Below, piece by piece: positions 54,225 through 63,492 of a DNA stretch of 64,000 nucleotides. The stretch comes from Alphaproteobacteria bacterium (GTDB taxonomy: Bacteria; Pseudomonadota; Alphaproteobacteria; JAUXUR01). The notes below the pieces were generated by a model, which saw only the letters and a list, made by a program, of their open reading frames with translations, did not search any database and was not told the origin of the DNA. Within the stretch, counting starts at the first letter, position 1. Every line of letters begins with the position of its first letter. The stretch is from the NCBI GenBank assembly GCA_030680745.1, contig JAUXUR010000059.1, forward strand, positions 1 to 64,000. The letters run 5' to 3'. The position numbers and the translations under genes were made by a program.

Positions 54225-54411
54225 CTTAAAACTCCTTTGTATCACTTAAATATAATTTTATATGTTAAATATTAAGAATACGTTAAGGCGTTATTTAGAT
54301 GATTAGATATGTTTTGATGTTTTTTGAGAAATTAATTTATTATGTGTGGAGGTAATTTACTATGAATGTGAGCCTGGAAATAAAATTGTTGAAAAATAAA
54401 ATTAAAAGTGG

Positions 54412-54447
54412 CCCAAATTTTAAAATGGGCCAGCCTTAAAAGGCTAT
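54412..54447 (-). terminator. Terminator of the second peptide-binding protein gene
   Basis: Two adjacent stems, AGCCTTTTAAGGCT and GGCCCATTTT/AAAATTTGGGCC, are read on the minus strand 28 bp from the stop, followed by T-rich DNA. Confidence 0.75.
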
Positions 54448-54474
54448 ATTTACTTATGAAAAATTAAAGCTCTT

Positions 54475-56097
54475 TTATTTTACAATATCCAAGTCTTTTG
54501 AATAAAATATATCCAAAAGATTTGACCCACCAATGCCATAGCCTTTAACCCAAGGTTTAACAAGTCTAGCTGTAACGCGATTATAAATGGGAATCAGTGG
54601 GGCATCTTCAAGCAATATTTTTTCAGCCTGACCAAATATTTCGGCACGTTTTTCTAAATCAACGCTCATGGAGGCTTGTTCTAAAAGAGCGTCATATTGA
54701 GGTGAATTATAACCAGTGTGATTAACACCTGAATCCGATTTAAAAATTTCTAAAAAAGTAAGAGGGTCATTATAATCGCCAGCCCAACCGCTACGATACA
54801 TTTCAATGTTTTTGCCCTCTGATCGTTCTTGTAAGAAGACTTTCCATTCTAAATTACGCAAAGTGACTTCGATGCCTGGGAAAGCATGTTTCCACATATC
54901 GATGATTGCCAAGGCAACTTTTTTATGATTTTCGTCTGTATTATACGAAAATTCGAATTTGAGGGGATTTTTAAGATTGTACCCTGCTTTTTCATAAAGT
55001 TCTTTAGCGCGTTTAAGACGATCTTCCGTGCTGAGCGCTTGAAAAGAAAGGGATGCGGGTTTTGCGTTTGCGGTCATGGGTGGCACAAAACCATAGGCTG
55101 GAATTTCGCCAGCAAGTGTAATGTGATTTACAATTTTTTCACGATCAATAACCATAGATAAAGCTTCACGAAGATCTTTATTTGTACCTAATGGCGACTT
55201 TCTCAGGTTAATCCCATAATAATAATTGCTTAAATAAGGATGTATTTTAAGATCTTTGACAAGATCTTTGTCACGTTTGATAAATTGTATTTTTTCAGCT
55301 TGAACTTCATAAGTTAAATCAAGCTGCCCTGCACGATAATTTTTAAGTGTTGTATTTTGTTCTTCCGTTGTAAAATATTGTACTTTATCCAATTTTACAT
55401 TCGTTTGATCCCAATAATGAGGATTTTTACTGAGCATAATGTAATCTTGGGGGCGCCATTCGGTGAGCATAAAAGCACCATTAGACACCATTTTACCAGG
55501 TTTTGTAACCTCATTTTTATATTGTTCTAAGGCACCCTTGTGGAAAGGAAAGAAGGAATAATGTAATAAAGAATTTAAGAAATAACCTGTTGGTGCTTTA
55601 AGGGTGACTTGAAGTGTTTGGGCGTCAAGTGCTTTTACACCTAAGGCATTTAGATCTTTATTTTCGCCTTTTGAAATTTCATGTGCATTAAGAACAGGAT
55701 TAAGTATAAAAGCATAAGTAGACGCGGTTTTGGGGTCAAGCAAATGTTGCCAAGCAAATACAAAATCATGAGCCGTAACAGGATCGCCATTCGACCAATT
55801 CCCGCGAATATCATGGAAGGTATAAATTTTACCTGTTTCGTCAATTTCCCATCTTTGTGCAGCGCCTGGAATAATTTTGCCATTTTGATCGCAGTTTACA
55901 AGGCCTTCATAAAGATCACGTAAAAGCATATTGGAAGGGACGTCTGACGCACGTGCTATATAAAGAGATTGTGGCTCTGTACTATTACTGCGTCTTAAAA
56001 TTTTTTCATTTTTAATGTCAGGATTAGCATTTAATGTGGTTGTAAAGTCAACGAAGGTTAAAAAACAAATTAAGCTTATTGCAAGTTTTTTGAGCAT
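54475..56097 (-). CDS. Oligopeptide ABC transporter substrate-binding protein (OppA-like)
   Basis: 540 residues. The signal peptide LAISLICFLTFVDFTTTLNA is cut near residue 25. The mature protein has the OppA landmarks ILRRSNSTEPQSLYIARASD, RDLYEGLVN, WSNGDPVTAHDFVFAWQHLL (about 100-119), NGAFMLTEWRPQDYIMLSKN and GWAGDYNDPLTFLEIFKSDS. It binds oligopeptides in the periplasm in that family. GGAAT precedes the ATG. As with the gene at 6.7 kb, no permease or ATPase gene is nearby. The two are different branches (DppA-like and OppA-like). Confidence 0.93.
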   Translation of the reverse strand: MLKKLAISLICFLTFVDFTTTLNANPDIKNEKILRRSNSTEPQSLYIARASDVPSNMLLRDLYEGLVNCDQNGKIIPGAAQRWEIDETGKIYTFHDIRGNWSNGDPVTAHDFVFAWQHLLDPKTASTYAFILNPVLNAHEISKGENKDLNALGVKALDAQTLQVTLKAPTGYFLNSLLHYSFFPFHKGALEQYKNEVTKPGKMVSNGAFMLTEWRPQDYIMLSKNPHYWDQTNVKLDKVQYFTTEEQNTTLKNYRAGQLDLTYEVQAEKIQFIKRDKDLVKDLKIHPYLSNYYYGINLRKSPLGTNKDLREALSMVIDREKIVNHITLAGEIPAYGFVPPMTANAKPASLSFQALSTEDRLKRAKELYEKAGYNLKNPLKFEFSYNTDENHKKVALAIIDMWKHAFPGIEVTLRNLEWKVFLQERSEGKNIEMYRSGWAGDYNDPLTFLEIFKSDSGVNHTGYNSPQYDALLEQASMSVDLEKRAEIFGQAEKILLEDAPLIPIYNRVTARLVKPWVKGYGIGGSNLLDIFYSKDLDIVK

Positions 56098-56170
56098 ATT
56101 ATATTCCGATCTAGAGTGTTCTATAACATTAAATCATAGCAAGTTTGCATTCTTCTGCAAGCAAAAACTG

Positions 56171-58249
56171 TTATTTTAGGAAAGAATGACTATTTTTTTC
56201 GAGACGATTCTTGCTATAAGGAGATGTTAATTTATAAAGACGGTTCGAAACATAAACACGTTGTCCACCATCTTTACTTAAGGGGCGAAGATTATAATCG
56301 AATTCTTGACGTGTTGATCCGCCCAATATCCATTCAAGCGGTATTTTGATCCAAAGTCCTTTATCGAACCTTGTTTCATCATATTTTTTGCGATTGATAT
56401 TAGTTAAAGTTCCAAAAACACCGATTTCAACACCCGTTTTAAAACGTTTAGCAATTTCTAGCGTCCCACCCCAATCTTTGGCGAGATAGCGCCCTAAATG
56501 AAGGTGCGTTTCGATATCCCAAAAAGGTAAATCTGTATAAAAACTTGCATGTCCATTTGTTACATTATATTTTTGAAATTCAAAACGTTGGTTAAATGTA
56601 CGTTGCCATACATGATTCATTTCTATCCCAAAGGCAAAATTACGATCATAGGGTCTATAAAGGAATTCTTGACTTATGCCCCCAAACATTTGCTCAAAAT
56701 AACCAATGGATGTGCGTGCAAATAAAGAAGAATTAAGTTGAAATAATTTATCAAATTGAAGATGTGTTAAATTTTGACGACCATGTTTCACGTAACTTTT
56801 TATATCGCTGCGTACGCGATGTCCCTGATGAGGTGATTCAATTTTAAGATTATCCAGATCATTTAACAGCGTTATACCAATTTCAGCGGCCCCTAAAAAA
56901 CCATAACCAAATTCAATCTGCGTGCCAATACCAGCACCAATATCAAGTCTTATAGGTTTGTTTTGATCAAAAAGGCTTTGTCTGATTTTGGGTAAAATGT
57001 ATGGACTAAAAATCGGATATAGATTTCGATTTTTGATAAGATTTGTGGGCAGTTCTGAAGGCACATCACTTGGAAAAAGATGTGGCCATATTTCTTCGAT
57101 TGAAGATTGACCTTGTACTACTTTTTCAAGTGCTTCTCTTTTTACAATGATTTTTTGAAGATGCAGATTTTTGTCGCTTTGGATGAGTTCAAAAAAATGA
57201 ATGCGGTTGGGGGCTATTTGTGTAAGCGTGCGTGCAAGACGTCCTAATGCTTGAGTTTGAAGTCGATATAAAGTGTTTTCAAAAACAACAGTAATTTTTG
57301 AATTGCCTAAATAAAGAGATTCAATTTTGAATCCTTTTTGAGTTAAAAAAGCGATTATTTGTTGTGCATTTATTTCCTCTTTTTGTATTAGAGGGTTATT
57401 GTTGAAGGTTTCAGATCTTGCTTTGATCATGGGAGGTGGGGTTGGACGCGTTAAAGTGGGTAGGTTTTTATTCACATTAGTTAGCAATGAAAGACCTGCC
57501 ATCCATTGATGACCATTTTCAAAGCCTGTGGATAATTGAAGCCAGGAAAAGGGTTGATAGGAAAGACCAATATTCACAGGTAATTTATGCGCGTATCGTG
57601 CTAGTTTTTTTGAAATATTGTGATCGCCAATAGCTTCAATTTTTAAGTTTAAGCCTTTGATGGGTGTTGCATATTCAATGCCTGCAAAAGGAATAATATG
57701 CGTATGCCGTTTTAGATTTTTTTGAAATATTTCGGGTGGATTGTAGGTACGTATAAATTTATGGGGATTTTTATAAAGATTATGTAATCCATAATGCCCC
57801 CAGATAAAACCCAAAGTGAAGTCCAAATCGTAATAACGTTTTGAAAGGGCTCCATAAAAACCTCTTAATTGAGGCGTGCCTAATCCATCAATAAAGCCCA
57901 AAGATGTTTCAGGGATAAAGGCTGATTCTTTGAAGAAACGTATTTTAGCGTCTAAATTACGATTATTGTCGTGTTTTTTGATTTTCCATAAATCTTGCGT
58001 GTTTGTATAATGAATGCTGCTTTGAAGCCAAGAAAAAGGCTGAATCATGAGATAGGATATAAAATTGGGATAAGCATAATTGCCACCCATCGAAACTACA
58101 CCTTCTTCATGCATCCGTGCATTAGGGAGTTCAATAAGGCCTGTTTGTCCATTTCTGGACAAAGAAGGGGTGAATTCACCTTGATATGCAATAAGTGAAA
58201 AGGGCATAAGATTTATTAGCAATGAGATTGATAAGCGTATTTTTTTCAT
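56171..58249 (-). CDS. YjbH-family outer-membrane exopolysaccharide protein
   Basis: 692 residues with a short signal peptide (ISLLINLMPFSLIAYQG). The start of the mature protein, SRNGQTGLIELPNARMHEEG, is the YjbH landmark, followed by IQPFSWLQSSIHYT and SLGFIDGLGTPQLRGFYGAL. Strand-rich barrel segments occur in both halves. A middle soluble region (about 290-400) carries IIAFLTQKGFKIESLYLGNS. YjbH proteins act with YjbEFG in exopolysaccharide production; those partners are not in this window. The ribosome site is weak. Confidence 0.88.
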   Translation of the reverse strand: MKKIRLSISLLINLMPFSLIAYQGEFTPSLSRNGQTGLIELPNARMHEEGVVSMGGNYAYPNFISYLMIQPFSWLQSSIHYTNTQDLWKIKKHDNNRNLDAKIRFFKESAFIPETSLGFIDGLGTPQLRGFYGALSKRYYDLDFTLGFIWGHYGLHNLYKNPHKFIRTYNPPEIFQKNLKRHTHIIPFAGIEYATPIKGLNLKIEAIGDHNISKKLARYAHKLPVNIGLSYQPFSWLQLSTGFENGHQWMAGLSLLTNVNKNLPTLTRPTPPPMIKARSETFNNNPLIQKEEINAQQIIAFLTQKGFKIESLYLGNSKITVVFENTLYRLQTQALGRLARTLTQIAPNRIHFFELIQSDKNLHLQKIIVKREALEKVVQGQSSIEEIWPHLFPSDVPSELPTNLIKNRNLYPIFSPYILPKIRQSLFDQNKPIRLDIGAGIGTQIEFGYGFLGAAEIGITLLNDLDNLKIESPHQGHRVRSDIKSYVKHGRQNLTHLQFDKLFQLNSSLFARTSIGYFEQMFGGISQEFLYRPYDRNFAFGIEMNHVWQRTFNQRFEFQKYNVTNGHASFYTDLPFWDIETHLHLGRYLAKDWGGTLEIAKRFKTGVEIGVFGTLTNINRKKYDETRFDKGLWIKIPLEWILGGSTRQEFDYNLRPLSKDGGQRVYVSNRLYKLTSPYSKNRLEKNSHSFLK

Positions 58250-58344
58250 TGATGTGTTTGTTTTGCAATGATTTAGTTTAGAGTCACACTAGAGTAAGTT
58301 CTGCGAAGTTACAAGATGGATTTTATAAATGTGAACACGCGTTT

Positions 58345-58370
58345 AAAGCCCCCATATTGGTGGGGGCTTT
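58345..58370 (-). terminator. Terminator of ankyrin-like gene 1
   Basis: AAAGCCCCCA-TATT-GGTGGGGGCTTT stem just after the stop of the gene at 58378-59283, with a T-rich tail on the minus strand. Confidence 0.88.
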
Positions 58371-58377
58371 GTTTTAA

Positions 58378-59283
58378 TTAAAGTCGACTGCGTGATTTAA
58401 ATGGATTCTCACCCCATTCATTTTTTAGTACGTCTGATGATGCTTCATATCCAATCTGGATTAACTTAAGCGTTTCTTCGTTTAATTTGTTAAAACCACG
58501 ATAAAGGCCGCATGCAAATATTGTTTTAAAATACTCGGAATCAGGATTTGTAAAATCCTCTTCGGAAAAAAATCTATATTCCATTTCAGCGTTAGCACCG
58601 TTAAGGAGTGCGATGAGAAGCAATTTTTTTCTCTCTATAACTGGATATTGAGGTAAATCTTTATCATTTATATACATAAATTGTTCTTTTAACATAGGAA
58701 CTGCTTTGTTAAAATTAATATTTTTTTGTGCTAATAATTCTATAATGCTGTAACGTTGGAAGTGATCCCAATTGTAGCATCCAAAATGTGCTGGATTGAG
58801 TGCTGCATGTGCTAATGTATTGTTTTCATCGAATCCTGCATTCCAAAATTTTTCAGATTTAATCGGTATCATGACTTTTAAAAATTTTTTTGTGCGTCTT
58901 AAATCTCCATGTGCTATCGATAGAATAAGTGGGTTAACATTAAATTTGTCATTTTCTAATTGATAAAAATCATTTGGTATATCTTTTTTACCGCGATGAT
59001 ATTTGCTTGAAATGGGTGTTGAAATAATACTTAATTTTTCTTTATCAGTTTCTTCTTTGACAATTAATCTTTGTTCTTCAGTAATATTTTCTTTTTTTAT
59101 TTCATTAATGAGCTTTCGTTCTACGTCATCGAAGGCTTGTTCAGTTAATGTCAAAATTGTTTCAATGATCATATTTTTTTCATGCTTTGCGTGACTATTT
59201 GTGATTGTGCTGAAAAATAAGAACATGCCTAAAAATGATGTAATTAGCTTTGAGGTGAGCGTGGGTCTAAACTTATTTTTCAT
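58378..59283 (-). CDS. Secreted ankyrin-like protein 1
   Basis: 301 residues. Signal peptide (LITSFLGMFLFFSTITNSHA) is cut near residue 32. After a charged helical part come ankyrin-type helix pairs, seen as NPLILSIAHGDLRRTKKFLK (about 117-136), NTLAHAALNPAHFG and RYSIIELLAQKNINFNKAV. The repeats are degenerate and few. It is a paralogue of the next gene upstream. Secreted ankyrin proteins are frequent host-interaction factors in intracellular bacteria, but this one has no proven role. AAGGA precedes the ATG. Confidence 0.75.
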   Translation of the reverse strand: MKNKFRPTLTSKLITSFLGMFLFFSTITNSHAKHEKNMIIETILTLTEQAFDDVERKLINEIKKENITEEQRLIVKEETDKEKLSIISTPISSKYHRGKKDIPNDFYQLENDKFNVNPLILSIAHGDLRRTKKFLKVMIPIKSEKFWNAGFDENNTLAHAALNPAHFGCYNWDHFQRYSIIELLAQKNINFNKAVPMLKEQFMYINDKDLPQYPVIERKKLLLIALLNGANAEMEYRFFSEEDFTNPDSEYFKTIFACGLYRGFNKLNEETLKLIQIGYEASSDVLKNEWGENPFKSRSRL

Positions 59284-59595
59284 TATAAAATCCTTACGAT
59301 GATAGTTATTGTTATTAAATAACGCTATATTCGTATTTTTTTTAAATTTATTGCTATATGAGGAAGAAAAAATTATGGTTTGTTGCTACAAGGCATCAAA
59401 AATGTAGTATTTTTTTTTATCAATCTACGGGATAATTTTTCTTTTCATGCTAAAAACTTGCCTGCACACTTTTGTTTTCCTGAACTCGTTGCTACGCTTC
59501 TCGCTTGTTCAGGGAAACGGCTGGATATTTGCAGGTTTTAGCAAAGGTTGTTTTTTGTCCCGTAGATTGAGTTTTTATAAAGTATTGTTGATATT
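59284..59595. other. Intergenic stretch between ankyrin-like genes
   Basis: Holds the nested palindrome at 59420-59571. No gene. Confidence 0.7.
59420..59571. repeat. Nested palindrome (family H with family C tip)
   Basis: Outer inverted ends TCAATCTACGGGATAA and TTTGTCCCGTAGATTGA; middle arms GCTAAAAACTTGCC and GCAGGTTTTAGC. The inner stem GTTTTCCTGAAC / GTTCAGGGAAAC (59473-59521) matches the tips of family C. The whole can fold into one long stem. Confidence 0.85.
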
Positions 59596-60375
59596 TTAAG
59601 CAGCTTCTAAACTTGCTCTTAGTGCATTCTTAAGTTTTTCATGTCCTTCTTGGAAGGCTGCATATATTTCTGGATTTAAATTGTCATAGCCGTATATTTC
59701 GCCATATACGTGCATTATGTGAAAGCTTTTTGTTCGGGGTGCTTTAAGTCTACTATATTCAATAAAAGATGCATCATTTTGTGGATGTTGCGCATCAAAA
59801 AGTGCTGCTATTTCAGTTATTTTTTGTTTTTGTGTTGTGTATTTTTTGTCTAAATATTGAAGCTCATTATAGGCAGTTTCTGGTGTTATATTGAAATGAA
59901 TTTTTTTATTTATCAAAAGTTGGACGATAGCATAACGATCCAATGAATTTAATTCATCGTCACTTATAAAACTTTCAGCATCTATAGCGACGTCCGCGAG
60001 TGTATATGGTTCTTGTTTATCAGAATCGGAATCATAAACGGAAACCCATAAATTTTCATCGTTCACATTGTCGATAATTTCTAAAAATTTTGTTACACGA
60101 CGTATATCGCCATTTCCAATCGCTAAAGCTAAGGCATTAATATTGTTGTTGTTTTGTTCGAATACAAAATTAAATTTGCTTGAAATAATCTTTATTTTTT
60201 CTTCAGTTGTTGCGGCTCTATCAAAATTAGCCTCTTTCACTTGTAAAATATATTCAATAATATTATTGTTGTTGTTTTCAGCATGAATATTGAATATTGC
60301 GCTAAAAATTAGCCACATTCCTGAAAGTATAATGATCAGATTTTTATTGAGGGAAGAGAAAAGGTTTTTTTTCAT
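59596..60375 (-). CDS. Secreted ankyrin-like protein 2
   Basis: 259 residues from ATG 60375, which has AAGGAG 7 bases upstream; a GTG nine codons earlier is not used. Signal peptide (LIIILSGMWLIFSAIFNIHA). Shares with its neighbour the order NALALAIGNGDIRRVTKFLE, then an aspartate-rich link, then RYAIVQLLINKKIHFN. The loops and C-terminal halves differ. The conserved helix pairs in this order, with GD[IL]RR between them, define the pair. No closer family recognised. Confidence 0.74.
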   Translation of the reverse strand: MKKNLFSSLNKNLIIILSGMWLIFSAIFNIHAENNNNNIIEYILQVKEANFDRAATTEEKIKIISSKFNFVFEQNNNNINALALAIGNGDIRRVTKFLEIIDNVNDENLWVSVYDSDSDKQEPYTLADVAIDAESFISDDELNSLDRYAIVQLLINKKIHFNITPETAYNELQYLDKKYTTQKQKITEIAALFDAQHPQNDASFIEYSRLKAPRTKSFHIMHVYGEIYGYDNLNPEIYAAFQEGHEKLKNALRASLEAA

Positions 60376-60487
60376 CGTAAAACTCCTTATTGCGACACAC
60401 AATAATTTATTATCCTCTTTTTATTTTTTTTGTACAAATGATAAATTTTTCATTTTTTTAGGTAATTTGCGATTGAGGTGTATATTG

Positions 60488-61024
60488 TTATTCTTTAAAA
60501 TAATCCAAATATTGTTGTGCTAAATTTTGATAATGTTTGGCGGAATGTGAAATATGTAAGGATTCAGCTTCGGTTAAAAAACGCATGAATTTTGCGGGGC
60601 TGCCAGCCCATAATTCACCTTTAGGAATGCGTTTGCCGGGCGTTACAAGTGCTCCTGCTGCAATCATGGCACCTTTTTCAACATAGACTTTATCGAGTAG
60701 AGTTGCACCCATTCCAATGAAACACTCATCTTCCAATGTGCAATCATGCAAAAGCGCTGCGTGTCCTATGGTTACGTTTTGACCAATATGAGTGCCGAGT
60801 CCACCCGTGGTTACATGAATGATTGTGCCATCTTGGATATTGGTGCCTTCACCCACCGAAATTTCATGGACGTCGCCGCGTAAAACGCAATTGAACCATA
60901 TGTTTGCATGATCACCAATAGTGACTTTACCGATGATTTGCGCAGTAGGTGCTAAGAAAACATTTTCACCAATATTTGGATATATATTTTTGTAAGGAAG
61001 GATAAGCGCTTCATTTTTTTTCAT
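60488..61024 (-). CDS. Gamma-class carbonic anhydrase-like hexapeptide protein
   Basis: 178 residues forming a left-handed beta-helix of hexapeptide repeats (VGEGTNIQDGTIIH, IGQNVTIGHAALLHDC, IGMGATLLDKVYVEKGAMIA). The three zinc-binding histidines are present: H70, H88 and H93. It then has the usual tail helix (GSPAKFMRFLTEAE). The catalytic loop of true Cam enzymes is absent, as in the YrdA/PaaY group, so activity is uncertain. It is monocistronic; AAAGAC precedes the ATG. Confidence 0.92.
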   Translation of the reverse strand: MKKNEALILPYKNIYPNIGENVFLAPTAQIIGKVTIGDHANIWFNCVLRGDVHEISVGEGTNIQDGTIIHVTTGGLGTHIGQNVTIGHAALLHDCTLEDECFIGMGATLLDKVYVEKGAMIAAGALVTPGKRIPKGELWAGSPAKFMRFLTEAESLHISHSAKHYQNLAQQYLDYFKE

Positions 61025-61056
61025 TTATTGTCTTTCGTAATGATGTATTTAAATTT

Positions 61057-61239
61057 GACATGATCTGCGATCATGCATTTTAATCTGGACCCTGGATCTA
61101 TAGTTGTTTAACTTCATAAGGATACATCGTCATTCCTTGCTCACGTATGAAGAATACGCATCGCGCGTCATTTCTTGTCTGCTTATAAAGTTAAACAACT
61201 ATACGTATGAAGTTGCGCTTCAACTTGTCCAGGGAAACA
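61057..61239. repeat. Partial family C copy interrupted by another palindrome
   Basis: Family C sequence (GATCTGCGATC, AATCTGGACCCTGGATC) runs to 61098. It resumes at 61204 with GAAGTTGCGCTTCAACTTG and GTCCAGGGAAACA. In between lies a 105-bp palindrome. Confidence 0.85.
61099..61203. repeat. 105-bp palindrome inserted in family C (family G)
   Basis: Inverted ends TATAGTTGTTTAAC and GTTAAACAACTATA are perfect over 14 bp. The interior contains ACGTATGAAGAATACGCATC. It splits a family C copy, so it arrived later. Confidence 0.87.
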
Positions 61240-61279
61240 AGAGTGTTTGTTTATCTAATTAGTGCATTCATTCTTAAAT

Positions 61280-61400
61280 GAAACTCGCTGCTGTGAGACG
61301 AGTGATAGAAGGTTCGGCACGGAAGACCGGAGTGTATCCTTATATACATGAGGATCTGAGTACCGAAACGACGCATCAATCGACCGCAGCAGTAGAGTTT
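61280..61400 (-). repeat. Palindromic repeat family B, copy 2
   Basis: Reverse orientation: GAAACTCGCTGCTGTGAG at the left and GCAGCAGTAGAGTTT at the right. The right tip touches the phaC stop codon, so phaC ends exactly where the repeat begins. Confidence 0.87.
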
Positions 61401-63229
61401 TAATGTTGGAGGACATATGTCCCCGGCGCATCCATCAACGCCGGATATCCTTTTTCAGGCGCCCCCATTCTGGGTAAATCATGTGGACCTTCAGAATGTT
61501 TATTTAACCATTCTGCAAAGGGAATCCACCAAGATCCTTCTTGAGTTGGGGTTAAGTTTTTCCAAGCTTCGGGTTCTATATATGTATGATTGTTTTTAGC
61601 CCTGACCGATAAACGATAACTTCTTTTTCGGTGTCCTGATTTTGTTATAGGCGGGCTTACAATACCTGCATTATGACCACCTGTTGTGAGTAAAAATGTA
61701 ATTTCAGGAAAAGTATAAGCATGTATTTTGTAAACTGATTTCCAGGGGGCGACATGGTCTCGTTCTGCGCCAACAACAAAAAGGGGCGTTTTTATTTGTG
61801 ATAAAGTAATAGGTTTTCCGTCAGTCAAATAATTTCCTGACGCGAGCGCATTATTAAGAATGATATCACGTAAATATTCAGAATGCATTTTAAAGGGCAT
61901 ACGTGTTGGGTCGGCGTTCCAGGCTAAAAGATCGAAGCCCTTTTCCCTTTTGCCCATTAGATATTGGTGAATCATTTTTGACCATAATAAATCATTTGAT
62001 CTTAAAAGCTGAAAGGCGCCAGCCATTTGTTTTGTGCTTAGATAGCCTTGATCCCACATGATGTCTTCAAGGTAAGTGATTTGGGATTCATCTATAAATA
62101 GTTTAAGTTCGGCCGCTTCATCAAAATCAGCTTGGGAGGCAAGTAAGGTGATTGTTTTGAATCGATGATCGTTGTCTCGTTCAAGGGTTGATGCGGCAAT
62201 ACTTAATAATGTGCCGCCAATACAATAACCAATGCCATGGACGCGTTGATGTGGTACAATTGTTTCAACTGCTTTGAGCGCGTCAAGAACGCCTAATTTT
62301 CGATAATCTTCAAAACTTAAATCGCGGTCATCATGATGCGGGTTTTTCCAGGAAATCATGAAAACGGTATAGCCTTGATCGCGTAAGAACCGAACAAGGG
62401 AATTATCTTCAGATAAATCAAGAATATAATATTTCATAATCCAAGCGGGCACTATTAATATAGGTTCTGCCTTAACTTTTTCAGTTGTGGGTGCATATTG
62501 GATAAGTTCGATTAATTTGTTTCGATATACAATTTTGCCAGGTGTGATTGCAAGATTCAAACCAACTTTAAAATCATCTGTTTCAATAGGGGGTTTACCT
62601 GAAACCTTTCTTTCACGATCTTCTAAAAAGTTTAAAAACCCGGTGATAAGATTGGTGCCAGCTTGGCGATACGTTTCTTCAAGAATTTCAGGGTTTGTTG
62701 CAATAAAATTAGAGGGTGCAAAAACATCCATTAATTGGCGTGCTGAAAAAGAAACAACTTCTTCATGGTGACGTGTGACGCCTCTTACATCATTAGTTGC
62801 TGCATGCATCCATTGTTGGCCGAGTAAAAAGCTTTGATGAATCCAATTGAAAGGCCAATTTTGCCAAGATTTATCTTTGAAGCGTGTATCATTGGCTAAA
62901 GGTTTTATGCAAGGATCAGCATCTTTATTAGAAATAGAATGTAAACAATAAATGAAAAATCGATAATATTTGCGTAGGGCTTTTTCGGTAAGTTCATTTC
63001 GTTTGCCAGGGGAATTCGCTAAATGTAAGGTCCAATCAAGCCAGGCAAGGCTTAAAGAAATAGGTGAAATGCTTAACGTTGATCTTCCTTGCAAGGCATG
63101 TATATAACGATCAAGGCTACGCATTCCCAAAGCAGGGGAATTCTCTTCATGTTTATTAAAATCCTCGTCGCAAGGATAAGCACTTGGAGAAGGTTGGGGT
63201 GAAAAAAATTGTGGTGGGTTGGGTTGCAT
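61400..63229 (-). CDS. phaC: Class I poly(3-hydroxyalkanoate) synthase PhaC
   Basis: 609 residues. The synthase box is GIGYCIGGTLLS with the nucleophile C336, in place of a lipase Ser. The catalytic Asp is in GAERDHVAPWKS and the His in TTGGHNAGIVSP. The N-terminal third carries the conserved FKDKSWQNWPFNWIHQSFLL. It polymerises 3-hydroxybutyryl-CoA into storage granules. A Pro-rich start (MQPNPPQFFSPQPSPSA) replaces the usual N-terminus. AAGGGAAG precedes the ATG. It is divergent from phaR; phaA and phaB are not in the window. The gene is bracketed by inverted family B repeats. Confidence 0.96.
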   Translation of the reverse strand: MQPNPPQFFSPQPSPSAYPCDEDFNKHEENSPALGMRSLDRYIHALQGRSTLSISPISLSLAWLDWTLHLANSPGKRNELTEKALRKYYRFFIYCLHSISNKDADPCIKPLANDTRFKDKSWQNWPFNWIHQSFLLGQQWMHAATNDVRGVTRHHEEVVSFSARQLMDVFAPSNFIATNPEILEETYRQAGTNLITGFLNFLEDRERKVSGKPPIETDDFKVGLNLAITPGKIVYRNKLIELIQYAPTTEKVKAEPILIVPAWIMKYYILDLSEDNSLVRFLRDQGYTVFMISWKNPHHDDRDLSFEDYRKLGVLDALKAVETIVPHQRVHGIGYCIGGTLLSIAASTLERDNDHRFKTITLLASQADFDEAAELKLFIDESQITYLEDIMWDQGYLSTKQMAGAFQLLRSNDLLWSKMIHQYLMGKREKGFDLLAWNADPTRMPFKMHSEYLRDIILNNALASGNYLTDGKPITLSQIKTPLFVVGAERDHVAPWKSVYKIHAYTFPEITFLLTTGGHNAGIVSPPITKSGHRKRSYRLSVRAKNNHTYIEPEAWKNLTPTQEGSWWIPFAEWLNKHSEGPHDLPRMGAPEKGYPALMDAPGTYVLQH

Positions 63230-63263
63230 TTTTCTTCCCTTAAAAATTCTTAATAGATCTCTT

Positions 63264-63390
63264 TTGAAACTCTACTACTGTGGTCGATTGATGTGTCGTT
63301 TCAGTACTCAGTTCCTCATGTATATAAGGATACACTTGGGTCTTCCGTGCTGAAGCTCCTATCACTCGCCTCACATTAGCGTGTTTCGAA
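63264..63390 (+). repeat. Palindromic repeat family B, copy 3
   Basis: TTGAAACTCTACTACTG at the left and GTGTTTCGAA at the right, same orientation as copy 1. It fills the divergent promoter region between phaC and phaR. Confidence 0.87.
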
Positions 63391-63492
63391 AGAAATCTAA
63401 TTCTTAACAAGAGTGTAGGCATTTTTTTTAAAGATGCCTAGTCATAAAAGAAACTTTCCTGTAATGTTGATTAAAATCAGTATGAGGAAAAT

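Larger units (their letters stand above)
61025..61399. other. Repeat-filled gap between the carbonic anhydrase-like gene and phaC
   Basis: Made almost entirely of the interrupted family C copy (61057-61239) and family B copy 2 (61280-61400). No gene. Confidence 0.8.

Noticed and set aside
63240-63422. 60-codon minus-strand frame
   Set aside because: It is the translation of repeat B3 and matches the similar false frame in repeat B1.
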